DNA of 64,000 nt from CALAGB01 sp963713965 (GCA_963713965.1 OY970217.1:620001-684000); one strand, 5' to 3'; positions 15,649-25,782 are shown, numbered from the stretch's first letter. Program-made: numbers and translations. The notes: generated from the letters alone by a model not told the origin.

Positions 15649-17694
15649 ATGGTCGGCAACGATGTTCAGCAGCGCGTTGACGAGCTTCGTACCCTCCTGG
15701 ATCGCTACAACTACGAGTATCACGTCCTCGACAGCCCGTCGGTAAGCGATGCCGAATATGACGCCTTGATGAACGAGCTCCGTCAGATTGAGACGGAGCA
15801 TCCGGAGCTCGTCAGTCCAGAGTCACCCACTCAACGTGTCGGATTCACGCCCTCCTCAGCGTTCGGAACCGTTCGGCACGAGACCCCGATGCTGAGCCTC
15901 AGCAATGTCTACAGCCAGGACGAACTACGAGACTGGGCCGAGCGCGTCTATCGTCTCTCCGGCCGACGCGACGTCGAGTTCGTGACCGAGCCCAAGATCG
16001 ACGGAAGCGCGGTTTCCGTCCTTTTTCGTCACGGGGTCTTTGAACGTGGTGCTACACGTGGCGACGGCACCACCGGTGAGGACGTCACGGCCAACATCCG
16101 CACGGTACGCAACATCCCGCTCAAATTACGCGAGGTTGAAGACGATCCGATTCCCGAAGTCCTCGAGGCGCGCGGCGAGATTTACATGCGCAAGGCGGAT
16201 TTTGAAGCGTTGAACCGGCAGCGCGGCGAAGCTGGTGAAGCACTCTTTGCCAATCCGCGGAATTCCGCCGCCGGCTCGCTGCGGCAGCTCGATCCGACGA
16301 TCACCGCCAATCGCCCGCTGCGATTCTACGCCTGGGACATCGGACTCGTTGAAGGAGACACGCGCCCAACGCATTCAGCCAATCTTGACATGCTGCGCGG
16401 GTACGGCATTTCCACCGCTCCGGAGTACCACATATGCTCTGACATTGACGAAGTTTGGGCACAATGCGAGTCATGGCTGGAAAAGCGGAGCGGACTCGAT
16501 TTCGAGATCGACGGCGTGGTGATCAAGGTCAATGACGTCGATCTTCAATCGGAGCTCGGAACGGTTGCACACGATCCCCGCTGGGCCACTGCCTACAAAT
16601 TCCCTGCTATTCAGAAGACGACGGTCATCAACGACATCGAAATCAACGTTGGCCGCACCGGCAGCCTCAATCCGACGGCGATTCTCGAGCCCGTCGAGAT
16701 CGGCGGCGTCGTGATCCGTCGTGCAACGCTCCACAACGAAGACGAGATTCAGCGTCTCGGTGTGCGCATCGGCGACACAGTCATCGTCGAGCGTGCTGGT
16801 GACGTCATCCCCAAGATCATCGCCGTGGTTGAAGCCAAACGGACCGGCGACGAGCGTGAGTTCACCATGCCGGACCACTGCCCGGTATGTGGGTCGTCGA
16901 CCGAACGCCTCGACGACGAGGCTGTGCGCTATTGCATCAACGCGTCATGTCCCGCCCAGCTCAAGGAGCAGATCCGCCATTTCGTGTCACGAGGCGCAAT
17001 GGACATCGAGGGATTTGGCTCCAAGCTGGCTGAGCGCTTTGTCGACCTTGGGCTGATTCATTCATTCGCCGACGTATATCGGCTCGATTGGGAGAAGGTT
17101 GGCGAGCTCGAGGGATTCGGTGAGAAAAGCATCGAGAACTTGCAGGAGTCGATCGAAACCGGTAAGACGCGTCCGCTTTCTCGTCTCTTGACCGCGCTTG
17201 GCATTCGTCACGTCGGCGAGCGCAACGCGGCGCTGCTCGCCGGTCATTTCCGCAATATTGACCGGGTGATGAGTGCGTCCGTTGAGGAGATCGAGAAGAT
17301 TCCCGGCTTCGGCACGGTCGTCGCGCAAGCTGTTCACGACTTCTTCCAGGAAGAGCGCAATGTGAAGCTCGTGGATGAACTCCGAGAACTTGGCGTGCGC
17401 ATGACCGAGCCTGTCGAGCGTCGCCATTCGCAAAGTGACGCATTCGCCGGCAAGTCAGTCGTGCTGACTGGGCGCCTCGAGCACTTCACACGGGATCAGG
17501 CACAGGATCTACTGCGCAAATCAGGAGCGACAGTCACCAGTTCGGTGTCGCGCAAGACCGATTTCGTCATCGTAGGCGAAGACGCTGGAAGCAAGGCGGA
17601 TCGAGCCCGAGAGCTTGGCGTGACCACGATCGACGAGGCGGCGCTTATCGAGATGCTTGGTGGGGACGATGAACCCGCCGAGGATGGCAGTTAA
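15649..17694 (+). CDS. ligA: NAD-dependent DNA ligase
   Basis: A 681-residue LigA sealing nicks in replication and repair. N-terminal Ia domain (YNYEYHVLDSPSVSDAEYD), adenylation Lys in EPKIDGSA, OB fold, a C4 zinc finger (CPVCGSS, then CINASCP), helix-hairpin-helix repeats (MDIEGFGSKLAERF, LEGFGEKS) and a C-terminal BRCT domain (KSVVLTGRLEHFTRDQAQ) are all seen. I prefer the ATG at 15649, with AAGGGG 12 bases upstream, over a GTG at 15619 with no ribosome binding site. Complete and intact. Confidence 0.95.
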   Translation: MVGNDVQQRVDELRTLLDRYNYEYHVLDSPSVSDAEYDALMNELRQIETEHPELVSPESPTQRVGFTPSSAFGTVRHETPMLSLSNVYSQDELRDWAERVYRLSGRRDVEFVTEPKIDGSAVSVLFRHGVFERGATRGDGTTGEDVTANIRTVRNIPLKLREVEDDPIPEVLEARGEIYMRKADFEALNRQRGEAGEALFANPRNSAAGSLRQLDPTITANRPLRFYAWDIGLVEGDTRPTHSANLDMLRGYGISTAPEYHICSDIDEVWAQCESWLEKRSGLDFEIDGVVIKVNDVDLQSELGTVAHDPRWATAYKFPAIQKTTVINDIEINVGRTGSLNPTAILEPVEIGGVVIRRATLHNEDEIQRLGVRIGDTVIVERAGDVIPKIIAVVEAKRTGDEREFTMPDHCPVCGSSTERLDDEAVRYCINASCPAQLKEQIRHFVSRGAMDIEGFGSKLAERFVDLGLIHSFADVYRLDWEKVGELEGFGEKSIENLQESIETGKTRPLSRLLTALGIRHVGERNAALLAGHFRNIDRVMSASVEEIEKIPGFGTVVAQAVHDFFQEERNVKLVDELRELGVRMTEPVERRHSQSDAFAGKSVVLTGRLEHFTRDQAQDLLRKSGATVTSSVSRKTDFVIVGEDAGSKADRARELGVTTIDEAALIEMLGGDDEPAEDGS

Positions 17695-17871
17695 TACTGA
17701 CGTCGCCACGTTTGGCTGGTCTGGTGTAGAGTGACTGGAGCGCGCCCGCGACGCCACGAAAATCTCTCGGTCATTGGCGCGTCGAGACAGGCAACGCGCT
17801 TCATCCACCGACTCCATGACGGAGCCGGTACGGTTCCGGAGCGAAAGTGAATTCAGGAGTGCTGGCGATCG

Positions 17872-18102
17872 ATGCCACCATATAGCCTGCCGAACCGCGA
17901 GGACGATCCCGTTCATCTGGTACGCACCATCGGCCGATTGGCGCAGATGATCATCGAACTGCGAGACGAGTACGTGCGCGATCCGCGGACGGACACACTC
18001 GATCAGGTGGAACGACGCCTCGGCGAACTTGCGGAGTTGCGCGAGCAGTTGCGCGAGCGACTTCATCCGCCGGACCCGGACGAAGTCGAGCCGACCGTAT
18101 AG
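17872..18102 (+). CDS. small charged coiled-coil protein
   Basis: A 76-residue hypothetical protein, soluble, with a heptad-like helix (RRLGELAELREQLRERL) in its second half and an acidic tail. AGGAG lies about 12 bases upstream of the ATG, and third codon positions are GC-rich as in neighbouring genes, which supports it being real. It sits alone between ligA and the convergent thrC. No family recognised. Confidence 0.55.
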   Translation: MPPYSLPNREDDPVHLVRTIGRLAQMIIELRDEYVRDPRTDTLDQVERRLGELAELREQLRERLHPPDPDEVEPTV

Positions 18103-18133
18103 CAGATTCTCCTGGTAGTCCGCAAAGCATGCA

Positions 18134-19345
18134 TCAACCCAGATGCGGCTGGACTTCTGTCAAATCCGCATTGATCGTGATCGCAGAACGATCGGGCCGC
18201 ACTCCACCAAGATTCTTCATAGCGGTTCCAGTCACCAGTACGACCACGCGCTCATCGCGTCCGATGAGTTTCTCGTTGAGCACTCGCTCCAGCCCGGCCC
18301 AGGCAGCCGCTCCGGCCGGTTCGGCCAGAACTCCACCCCGAGATGCCAACGTTCCCATGGCCGAACGAAGGTCGTCGTCGCTGACAGCGACGAACGTTCC
18401 ACCCGATCGCTTCACGTCGCGCAGCACCATCCCTGCGCTCACCGGATCTCCCACCGCGATGCCGTCGGCGATTGTGTGTGGAGTGACGGGCTGAAGCGTC
18501 TTGCCCGACTCCCACGCACGTTTCAGCGGCTGGCAACCGTCGGATTGAACCGCGATTATGCGTGGTATGCGTTCCGTGAGACTGCACGCGAACAGCTCAT
18601 TGAACCCTTTCGCGATGGCGCTCAGGGTCGGACCATCGCCTACCGGGCAGACGACCACATCTGGCACTTCACGACCAAGTTGTTCCCAGATTTCGAGTGC
18701 GACCGTCTTTTTCGCATCAAGTGTCATGGGGTTGAATCCCGTATTGCGGTCGTGCCACCCGAACTCTTTCGCCGCCCTTCGGGAGAGCTTGAATGCGGCG
18801 TCGTAGCCTTCGCGCACGCGGAAAACGGTTGCGCCTGCCAGGAGCATCAGCGCCAGCTTCGACTCGGCTACGTCGTCCGGAACGAAGATGAAGGCGCGCT
18901 TTCCAGATGCAGCAGCGCCAACGGCGAGGGAAACGGCCACGTTGCCTGTGGAGGCGCAGGTCACCGCGCTGCTTCCTTCGCGCAGAGCTGTCTCCAGCAC
19001 AAGTGCGGTGGCGCGATCCTTGTTGGAGCCGGTTGGAGTGCGCGTCTCATCCTTGAGCCACAGATCAGAGATGCCGAGATGCGCGCGAAGTCCGGGAGAG
19101 GCCAATAGGGGCGTGCCACCGACTGGCAGGGGGTATTGGATGGGATCATCACTCAGCGGCAACAGATTGCGATAACGCCACATTGAGGTGACCGGTTCTC
19201 CGGCGGGCGGCAGCAGGTCGGGGCCGTACGCGAATTGGAATGAGATGCGTCCAGACTCACCATGTGCCAACGCCGCGCTAGGGTCGTCGAAGAATTGCTC
19301 CGACTGGTCATCGCGCACCAGAACCGCGCCGATCGGCGTCGCCAT
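18134..19345 (-). CDS. thrC: threonine synthase
   Basis: A 403-residue fold-type II PLP enzyme converting O-phosphohomoserine to threonine. The PLP Lys is in TGSNKDRAT; ASTGNVAVSLA binds the cofactor and the phosphate loop is VVCPVGDGPTLSAI. The N-terminal region (LPVGGTPLLASPGLRAHLG, DLWLKDETRTPTGS) is typical of thrC rather than cysteine synthase. Two bases separate it from the upstream M20 peptidase gene, so they are co-transcribed. A diaminopropionate-lyase-like or cystathionine-type paralogue is possible but less likely. Confidence 0.85.
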   Translation of the reverse strand: MATPIGAVLVRDDQSEQFFDDPSAALAHGESGRISFQFAYGPDLLPPAGEPVTSMWRYRNLLPLSDDPIQYPLPVGGTPLLASPGLRAHLGISDLWLKDETRTPTGSNKDRATALVLETALREGSSAVTCASTGNVAVSLAVGAAASGKRAFIFVPDDVAESKLALMLLAGATVFRVREGYDAAFKLSRRAAKEFGWHDRNTGFNPMTLDAKKTVALEIWEQLGREVPDVVVCPVGDGPTLSAIAKGFNELFACSLTERIPRIIAVQSDGCQPLKRAWESGKTLQPVTPHTIADGIAVGDPVSAGMVLRDVKRSGGTFVAVSDDDLRSAMGTLASRGGVLAEPAGAAAWAGLERVLNEKLIGRDERVVVLVTGTAMKNLGGVRPDRSAITINADLTEVQPHLG

Positions 19346-19347
19346 CG

Positions 19348-20532
19348 CTACGCTCCCTTCTCAATCAATGCACGTGCGATAGCGACATAGCCGCGCGCAG
19401 CCCGCGCTAGCTCGTCAATCTCAACATATTCGTCGACGCGGTGGGCGCGCTCCTCGTCACCTGGTCCAAACCCAATTGTTGGAATGCCAAGCCGACCGGC
19501 GGTCGCGCTGCCGTTGGTGCAGAAGGCGTAGTGACCAGTCGGAGCGTCCAGTCCGATCTCCATGAGCGCTTCACGACTGATGTCGGCGATCGGCTCGGTC
19601 TCCTCGAAGAACCAGGCGGGCGCGAAGTTCGACGCATGGACTCTCACGCCGGTATAGGATGCGAAGTCGTCCTCCGCGATGTGGACTGAGGCGGTCGCGC
19701 CGTGCTCGGTCGCGACACGAGTGACGAGATCGACGATCGGAGCGAGCACGCTCGCCTCTGTTTCACCCGGCAACGTACGCCGGTCAAATGTCGCCACGCA
19801 GCGGTCGGGGACGACCGACAGACCTGGGTACGGATGGGACATGACGTCTGTCAGCACCAGAATCCCATCGCCCAGGGTCTGATGCTGCGGAACAGTGACC
19901 GATCGCAACGCGACGATCACGTCCGCCATGACGTCGGCGGCGTTGATGCCTAACTCCGGACGCGAGGAATGAGTCGGAGTCCCTCGCACCTCGACCAAGA
20001 TCTCAGCGCGACCTCGTTGACCGCGAGCGATGCGCAGTGACGTCGCTTCAGCGATCACGACGAAATCGGGTTTCACACGCTCGGCAACATGGAGCAGTGC
20101 CGTCCCTTCGACCATTTCCTCCGCGATTGACGCGGAGACGACAACACGTCCATGTCTGAGCTTTCCAGACAGCGACGCGACTCCACGGATGACAGACGCC
20201 AGCGGCCCCTTCATGTCCATGGCGCCACGGCCGTAGAGTCGGTCGCCCTCGATCTGCCCGTAGGGGTCGTGCGACCACTCATCGGGCTGGGTAACGCCGA
20301 CCGTGTCCATGTGAGCGTCAATCAGCAGGCAGGGGCCGTCTGCGCTTCCAATCGTTCCTACGACGTTGCCGAGCTCATCGACCTCGACAGCAAACCCGAG
20401 CAGCTCCATCTCGTCTCGGACAAGCCGGGCGACGTCGCCCTCTTCGGCTGACGGGCTGGGAATCTTGATCAACTCGAGCGCAAGCTCGGCGATCGATTGA
20501 CCATGCGTCTTAGAACTACGCTCGTCGATCAT
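19348..20532 (-). CDS. M20 family metallopeptidase (ArgE/DapE/YgeY-like)
   Basis: A 394-residue di-zinc amidohydrolase. Metal-binding blocks LLIDAHMDTVGV and YGRGAMDMKGPLAS and the catalytic pair in AEEMVEGTAL are visible, with a dimerisation insert in the middle (THSSRPELGINAADVMADVI) and the final His in DEERAHRVDEYV. This set also matches YgeY-type selenium-metabolism hydrolases and acyl-amino-acid deacylases; the substrate cannot be named. The neighbours are thrC two bases downstream and pyrE nine bases upstream. Confidence 0.85.
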   Translation of the reverse strand: MIDERSSKTHGQSIAELALELIKIPSPSAEEGDVARLVRDEMELLGFAVEVDELGNVVGTIGSADGPCLLIDAHMDTVGVTQPDEWSHDPYGQIEGDRLYGRGAMDMKGPLASVIRGVASLSGKLRHGRVVVSASIAEEMVEGTALLHVAERVKPDFVVIAEATSLRIARGQRGRAEILVEVRGTPTHSSRPELGINAADVMADVIVALRSVTVPQHQTLGDGILVLTDVMSHPYPGLSVVPDRCVATFDRRTLPGETEASVLAPIVDLVTRVATEHGATASVHIAEDDFASYTGVRVHASNFAPAWFFEETEPIADISREALMEIGLDAPTGHYAFCTNGSATAGRLGIPTIGFGPGDEERAHRVDEYVEIDELARAARGYVAIARALIEKGA

Positions 20533-20541
20533 TGCGGCGGC

Positions 20542-21135
20542 CTAACTCGCGTTTGTTGGCTGAGCGCCGGTCGTGCCTGGTTTGGTGATCGGGACGCTCT
20601 GCCGGCAGAGCGGGCAGACGTCCGTATCCCAAGTGTCGATCTGCATGTGCGAGAGTGCATACAGAGGCAGTCCGAGTTCGACCTTGCCGCCGCTGCGATC
20701 GACCAGCACCGCGACCGCGACTGGCTGGACATCGTGTTCGCCAAGCGCGGCCAGCGTCTCACGCACCGATCCTCCGGTCGTCAGGATGTCGTCGACGACC
20801 AGCACGCGCGCGCCTGGCGTGAATGTCGTCCCGCGGCGAAACTCGCGGGCAAGTGATCCGCTCTCGGCGCGTTCGGCGTAGGCCGCCGGTTTATCGAGCT
20901 GCCGGCCGATCTCGAAGGCGAGCAAGATGCCACCAGTGGTTGGGCCCGCCACCACATCAAACGGACCGAGATCTCGAACCAGTTCGACCATCCCGGCACA
21001 GGCACGCTCTGTTGCCTTGGGCTGTCGCAGCAGATCGAACTTTTCGACGTAGCGATCGCTATGTCGACCAGACGACAGCACAAAATGCCCTTCTTTGAGC
21101 GCCCCCACCTCTCGCAACAATGCATCCAAGTCCAT
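20542..21135 (-). CDS. pyrE: orotate phosphoribosyltransferase
   Basis: A 197-residue PyrE, adding PRPP-derived ribose 5-phosphate to orotate. The PRPP loop VLVVDDILTTGGSVRETL is clear, as are FVLSSGRHSDRYVEK near 18-32 and VVAGPTTGGILLAFE. The C-terminal CPLCRQSVPITKPG is typical of the shorter PyrE group. It is separated from carAB-pyrC by a cation antiporter gene on the same strand and is followed by the M20 peptidase. Confidence 0.93.
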   Translation of the reverse strand: MDLDALLREVGALKEGHFVLSSGRHSDRYVEKFDLLRQPKATERACAGMVELVRDLGPFDVVAGPTTGGILLAFEIGRQLDKPAAYAERAESGSLAREFRRGTTFTPGARVLVVDDILTTGGSVRETLAALGEHDVQPVAVAVLVDRSGGKVELGLPLYALSHMQIDTWDTDVCPLCRQSVPITKPGTTGAQPTNAS

Positions 21136-21152
21136 GCACGTCCCCTTCTCGG

Positions 21153-22202
21153 CTATTTCAGGTAGAAGAATCCAATTCCAACAATGAGGTATACGGCAAG
21201 GAGTTGCGCACCCTCGAGCCAGTTCGACTCGCCATCCATCGAGATGAGTGTGGCCACCGCGATTCCGCCGACCAACGCAGCCAGCTCATACTCGTTGAAG
21301 AGAAGCGTCATCGGTTGCCCGAGAAGCAAGCTGACAAAGATGAGCACAGGAGCGACGAAGAGCGCGACCTGCAGGCAGGAACCGATGGCAATGCTGACGC
21401 TTGCGTCCATCTTATTGTTCAGTGCCAACTTGAGCGCGACCACGTGCTCGGCGACGTTCCCCACAATGGGCACCAGGACCACGCCCAGAAAGAGCTCGGT
21501 AACACCCCACGACTTGACGACCGGTTCGACGTTGTCGACAAAGAGTTCACTCATTACTGCCACACCGATTGTTGCAGTCGTCAACAGACCTATCGAGAAC
21601 CAGATCCCGTGGCTCGGCGCTTCGCGTTCGTCGCCGTGCGCGGTCGTCGACTCCGCCGGCTGCAAGAAGACGGTGTAGAGGACGTAAAGCGCGTAGATGA
21701 CGATCAAGACGACGGCAAGCCCAATCGACATGTTCTCGAGGGCGTCTCCTTCGACGCGACGCGAACCGACGCTGAAGAGTCCGGGAAGCGCGAGTGCAAC
21801 GACCGCCAGCGTCATCATGGTGGCAGAGACGCCGGCAATGCGCGCGTTGAACGCCTGATGTCCGTTCTTGATACCGCCTGCCAGCATGCAGCTTCCCAAA
21901 ATAAGCAGGGATGTTCCGATGATCGAACCGGCGATACTCGCCTTCACGAGCTCGAACAGTCCGCTGCGAAGCGCGGCGACGGTGATGATCAACTCAGCGG
22001 CATTCCCAAACGTGGCATTGAGGAGACCGCCGACCCGTGGACCGGTATGCTCCGCGACGAACTCGGTGGCATCGCCCATGAGCGCGGCCAGCGGCACCAG
22101 TGCGCCTGCGGAAGCCAGGAAGACCCAGGTGTGACTCGCACCCACCATGGCCAGCACGACGGCTATCGGGACGAGTATGAGCAACGCGTAGAAGAACTTC
22201 AT
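21153..22202 (-). CDS. cax: Ca2+/H+ antiporter (CaCA/CAX family)
   Basis: A 349-residue integral membrane protein with about 11 helices. The two alpha repeats carry the family signatures: GDATEFVAEHTGPRVGGLLNATFGNAAELI in the first half and GNVAEHVVALKLALNNKMD in the second, whose Glu residues carry cation. An acidic stretch lies between helices in the middle (HGDEREAP). It ends 18 bases before pyrE. Predicted role is calcium or other divalent cation efflux driven by protons. Confidence 0.92.
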   Translation of the reverse strand: MKFFYALLILVPIAVVLAMVGASHTWVFLASAGALVPLAALMGDATEFVAEHTGPRVGGLLNATFGNAAELIITVAALRSGLFELVKASIAGSIIGTSLLILGSCMLAGGIKNGHQAFNARIAGVSATMMTLAVVALALPGLFSVGSRRVEGDALENMSIGLAVVLIVIYALYVLYTVFLQPAESTTAHGDEREAPSHGIWFSIGLLTTATIGVAVMSELFVDNVEPVVKSWGVTELFLGVVLVPIVGNVAEHVVALKLALNNKMDASVSIAIGSCLQVALFVAPVLIFVSLLLGQPMTLLFNEYELAALVGGIAVATLISMDGESNWLEGAQLLAVYLIVGIGFFYLK

Positions 22203-22283
22203 CGACCCCCGACTGAAGCGAAATCATCATTGCCATCGCGAATAGGCGACCGCTGCCAATCCGAAGAAGGACGAGCGCGTCCT

Positions 22284-22387
22284 TGTCATTCTGAGCGGAG
22301 CGCAGCGGAGTCGAAGAATCTCTCCGTCGATGAACAACCAGCCGCCTGTCTCTGGTGAGAGATCCTTCATTGCGATTCAGGATGACA
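22284..22387. repeat. MITE-like inverted-repeat element (CATTCTGAGC type)
   Basis: The left end starts TGTCATTCTGAGCGGAG and runs through GTCGAAGAATCTC; the right end reads GAGATCCTT through CAGGATGACA, its imperfect inverse. I recall this kind of sequence as a very widespread intergenic repeat in bacteria. It lies in the 329-base gap between the antiporter and carB (22203-22531); the rest of the gap has no gene or clear terminator. Confidence 0.65.
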
Positions 22388-22531
22388 AATGTGCGCCCGC
22401 TGCCGACCGCGTGACTAGGCCCGTGAATTGGCCCGGTGACGTTCGCTCGCTATGTCCCATGTTTCGAAGACTGAGTCCTTGCAGTCATCGAACCAATGGA
22501 CGGGCACAACGATGCCCACCCGCGGTCAGAC

Positions 22532-25500
22532 TCAGTAACCCACTTGAACGCGCTGGCGATACTCCGGCAGCGGCTGCACGGCGTAGGCGCCGCTGGCCTT
22601 CGACGTCGCCTCGACGATGGCCCTGGCAGTATCAATCGAAGTCACGCACGGGATGCCGCGCTCGACGGCCGCCCGCCGTATCTGGAAGCCGTCCAGAACC
22701 TCTTTCTGCGCCGGACCGGGCGTGTTGATGACCGCGTTGACCGTACCGTCCAGGATGATATCCAGGATGTCCGGCGATCCCTTGCCAATCTTCTTCGTGA
22801 CGAACTGCACCGGAATACCCGCCTTGAGGATCATACGAGACGTCCCCTCGGTGGCGTAGATGCGGTATCCGAGCTCCGCCAGAAGCTCGATCATAGGCAG
22901 GGCTTCGGGCTTGTCGTCGTCACTGATACTGATCAGGACAGCGCCATGCGGCGGCAGCGCCATTCCCGCGGCGAGCAGTGCCTTGTAGAAGGCGGGCGCG
23001 AACTCACGATCGATGCCCATGGCTTCGCCAGTCGACTTCATCTCCGGCCCGAGATGCACCTCGACTCCGCGCAGTTTCGCCATCGAGAAGATCGGCGCCT
23101 TGACCGCCACCAGCGGTTGGCGCGGCCAGAGTCCACCGCTGTATCCCTGCTCCTGCAGCGTACGGCCCAGCATGCAGTTCGTCGCCAGGCGCACCATCGG
23201 CACGCCAGTCGCCTTGCTCAAGAATGGCACCGTGCGACTGGCCCGTGGGTTCACCTCCAGCACGTAGATGACTCCGTCGTGGATCACGTACTGGATATTG
23301 ATGAGCCCGATGGCACCGATGGCGAGCGCGATGTCGGTCGTGTGTTTCACCACCTGCTCGACTTCAGTCGGATAGAGATTCACGCCGGGATAGGTGGCGA
23401 AGCTGTCGCCCGAGTGGACACCGGCGCGCTCGATGTGCTCCATGATGCCGGGAATGAGCACGTCTTTGCCGTCGCAGATTGCGTCGACTTCAACCTCTTT
23501 GCCCGGCAAATACTTGTCGATCAGGATCGGGCGGCGGTCATCGAAGGTTACGGCCACGTTCAAATAGCGAGCCAGATATTCCTCGTCGTAGACGACCTCC
23601 ATGGCGCGTCCACCCAGGACGTACGACGGCCGCACCAATATCGGGTAACCGATACGCTTCGCTGTTTCCAGCGCTTCGTCGAAGCTGGTGACGGCGGCGC
23701 CCGGCGGCTGCGGAATTCCAAGCCCTGTGAGGAACTGCTCGAACCGGCGGCGATCTTCGGCGATGTCAATGACATCCAGCGGGCTGCCAATGATCGGCAC
23801 GTTGCGCTCGTGGAGCGGCTCGGCAAGGTTGATGGCCGTTTGCCCACCGAACTGCAAAATGACCGGTGAGAGATCGTCCGGATGCCCGTTTACCATGCCC
23901 TCGTGCCGAATCACCTCGAAAACGCTTTCGTCGTCAAGAGGTTCGAAGTAGAGTCGATCGGATGTATCGAAGTCGGTCGAAACCGTCTCCGGATTGCTGT
24001 TGATCATGATCGAGGCGCGCCCGGCATCTCCAAGCGAACGAGCCGCCTGGACGCTGCAGTAGTCGAACTCGATACCTTGCCCGATGCGGATTGGTCCGGA
24101 GCCGACGACCACGGCGCTCGCTCTGTTCATCGGCGCGACCTCGTCCTCTTCTTCGTAGGTGCTGTAGAAGTAGGGCGTCACGGCCTCGAACTCGGCGGCG
24201 CAGGTATCGACCATCTTGTAGACCGGCACGATGCCACCGTCGTAACGGCGTTTGCGGATCTCCTCGACCGGCACACCTGAGAGCTGTGAAATCTGCGCGT
24301 CAGAGAAGGCCGCCCGTTTGGCAGTCCAGAGCAGCAGATCGTCTAGCGGCTCTTTGCGCATGCGCTTCTCGAGATCGATGATGCGTCGCAGCTTGCGCGT
24401 GAACCACGGGTCGATGTGGCTGACCGCGCTCACCTCTTCCGGCGTGTGTCCACGACGCAGCGCGGCCGCGACTGCCCAGAGGCGCAGATCGTTGGGTCGC
24501 CGGATTTGCTCCCACATGATCTGCTCGTTCTCCTGCCAGGCTGGGTCCTCCCAGAGGAGATCGGTCTGATCGGTCTCGAGCGAACGGACCGCCTTTTGCA
24601 TAGCAGCCTCGAACGAGCGGTCGATGGCCATCACCTCACCGGTGGCTTTCATTTGCGTGTCGATGGTGCGCTCGGCGCGTCGGAATTTATCGAACGGCCA
24701 GCGCGGGATCTTTACCACGCAGTAGTCAAGCGCCGGTTCAAATGCCGCCGTCGTCTTCTGCGTAACCGAGTTGGCCAGCTCATCGAGGCGTTTCCCGACC
24801 GCGATTTTGGCGGCCACGCGGGCGATCGGATATCCGGTCGCTTTCGACGCCAGTGCCGAGCTGCGACTGACACGTGGGTTGACTTCGATGACGTAGTACT
24901 GGAAGGAGTTCGGGTCGAGCGCCAACTGAATGTTGCAGCCACCTTCGATGCCCAACGCGCGAATGATCTTGAGCGAGGCCGAGCGCAACATCTGATACTC
25001 GCGATCGCTCAGCGTCTGGCTAGGTGCGACCACGATGCTGTCGCCCGTGTGGACCCCCATAGGGTCGATGTTCTCCATGTTACAGATGGTGATGCAGGTG
25101 TCGTTGGCGTCCCGCATCACCTCGTACTCGATCTCTTTCCAACCGAGCAGCGAGCGTTCAAGGAGGACCTGATGAATTGGGCTGGCTCCGAGGCCGCTCG
25201 AGACGATGCGATCGAGCTCTTGCGGTGTAGTGGCAATGCCGCCACCTGTGCCACCGAGCGTGTAGGCCGGACGAATGATGAGCGGCAGCGGCACTTGCTC
25301 AGCGAAGGCGCGCGCTTCAGCCAGGTTGTGCACCACGGTGCTGTCGACAACCGGCTCTCCGATTTCGATGAGCAGATTCTTGAAGAGCTCACGGTCCTCA
25401 GCCTGTTTGATCGACTCGATCGGGGTGCCGAGCAGCCTGACGTTGTATTGCTCGAGGATGCCCGCGTCGGCAAGCTGCACGGCCAAGTTGAGACCGGTCT

Positions 25501-25780
25501 GACCGCCGAGCGTTGGGAGCAGGCCATCGGGCCGCTCCCGAATGATGACGCGACGCAGTACCTCGACCGTGAGCGGCTCGATGTAGACGACGTCCGCAAT
25601 GTCTTCGTCCGTCATGATCGTGGCTGGGTTCGAATTGACCAGGATCGACTTGATTCCCTCTTCGCGCAATGCGCGCAATGCCTGGGAGCCAGCGTAGTCG
25701 AACTCAGCGGCCTGACCGATGATGATCGGTCCGGATCCAATGACTAAAACACTCCGTAGTGGACTCGAAGACTCTGCCAT
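22532..25780 (-). CDS. carB: carbamoyl-phosphate synthase large subunit
   Basis: A complete 1082-residue CarB that makes carbamoyl phosphate from bicarbonate, ATP and ammonia delivered by CarA. Two ATP-grasp halves (SGPIIIGQAAEFDYAG at the start; GSGPIRIGQGIEFDYC midway), the oligomerisation region, and a C-terminal MGS-like allosteric domain (VLISISDDDKPEALPM, YATEGTSRMI) are visible. It starts two bases after the carA stop. It is intact, unlike carA and pyrC upstream. Confidence 0.96.
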   Translation of the reverse strand: MAESSSPLRSVLVIGSGPIIIGQAAEFDYAGSQALRALREEGIKSILVNSNPATIMTDEDIADVVYIEPLTVEVLRRVIIRERPDGLLPTLGGQTGLNLAVQLADAGILEQYNVRLLGTPIESIKQAEDRELFKNLLIEIGEPVVDSTVVHNLAEARAFAEQVPLPLIIRPAYTLGGTGGGIATTPQELDRIVSSGLGASPIHQVLLERSLLGWKEIEYEVMRDANDTCITICNMENIDPMGVHTGDSIVVAPSQTLSDREYQMLRSASLKIIRALGIEGGCNIQLALDPNSFQYYVIEVNPRVSRSSALASKATGYPIARVAAKIAVGKRLDELANSVTQKTTAAFEPALDYCVVKIPRWPFDKFRRAERTIDTQMKATGEVMAIDRSFEAAMQKAVRSLETDQTDLLWEDPAWQENEQIMWEQIRRPNDLRLWAVAAALRRGHTPEEVSAVSHIDPWFTRKLRRIIDLEKRMRKEPLDDLLLWTAKRAAFSDAQISQLSGVPVEEIRKRRYDGGIVPVYKMVDTCAAEFEAVTPYFYSTYEEEDEVAPMNRASAVVVGSGPIRIGQGIEFDYCSVQAARSLGDAGRASIMINSNPETVSTDFDTSDRLYFEPLDDESVFEVIRHEGMVNGHPDDLSPVILQFGGQTAINLAEPLHERNVPIIGSPLDVIDIAEDRRRFEQFLTGLGIPQPPGAAVTSFDEALETAKRIGYPILVRPSYVLGGRAMEVVYDEEYLARYLNVAVTFDDRRPILIDKYLPGKEVEVDAICDGKDVLIPGIMEHIERAGVHSGDSFATYPGVNLYPTEVEQVVKHTTDIALAIGAIGLINIQYVIHDGVIYVLEVNPRASRTVPFLSKATGVPMVRLATNCMLGRTLQEQGYSGGLWPRQPLVAVKAPIFSMAKLRGVEVHLGPEMKSTGEAMGIDREFAPAFYKALLAAGMALPPHGAVLISISDDDKPEALPMIELLAELGYRIYATEGTSRMILKAGIPVQFVTKKIGKGSPDILDIILDGTVNAVINTPGPAQKEVLDGFQIRRAAVERGIPCVTSIDTARAIVEATSKASGAYAVQPLPEYRQRVQVGY

Positions 25781-25782
25781 AG

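Noticed and set aside
21120..22358. 412-codon plus-strand open frame opposite the Ca2+/H+ antiporter
   Set aside because: Antisense of a membrane protein gene, very polar product, runs into the repeat element; not coding.
22496..23869. 457-codon plus-strand open frame opposite carB
   Set aside because: Shadow of carB on the other strand; rich in His/Arg/Asp as typical of antisense frames, no ribosome binding site.
24416..25747. 443-codon open frame on the plus strand inside carB
   Set aside because: It is antisense to a complete, clearly homologous carB; its protein has no recognisable family and results from high GC and codon bias.
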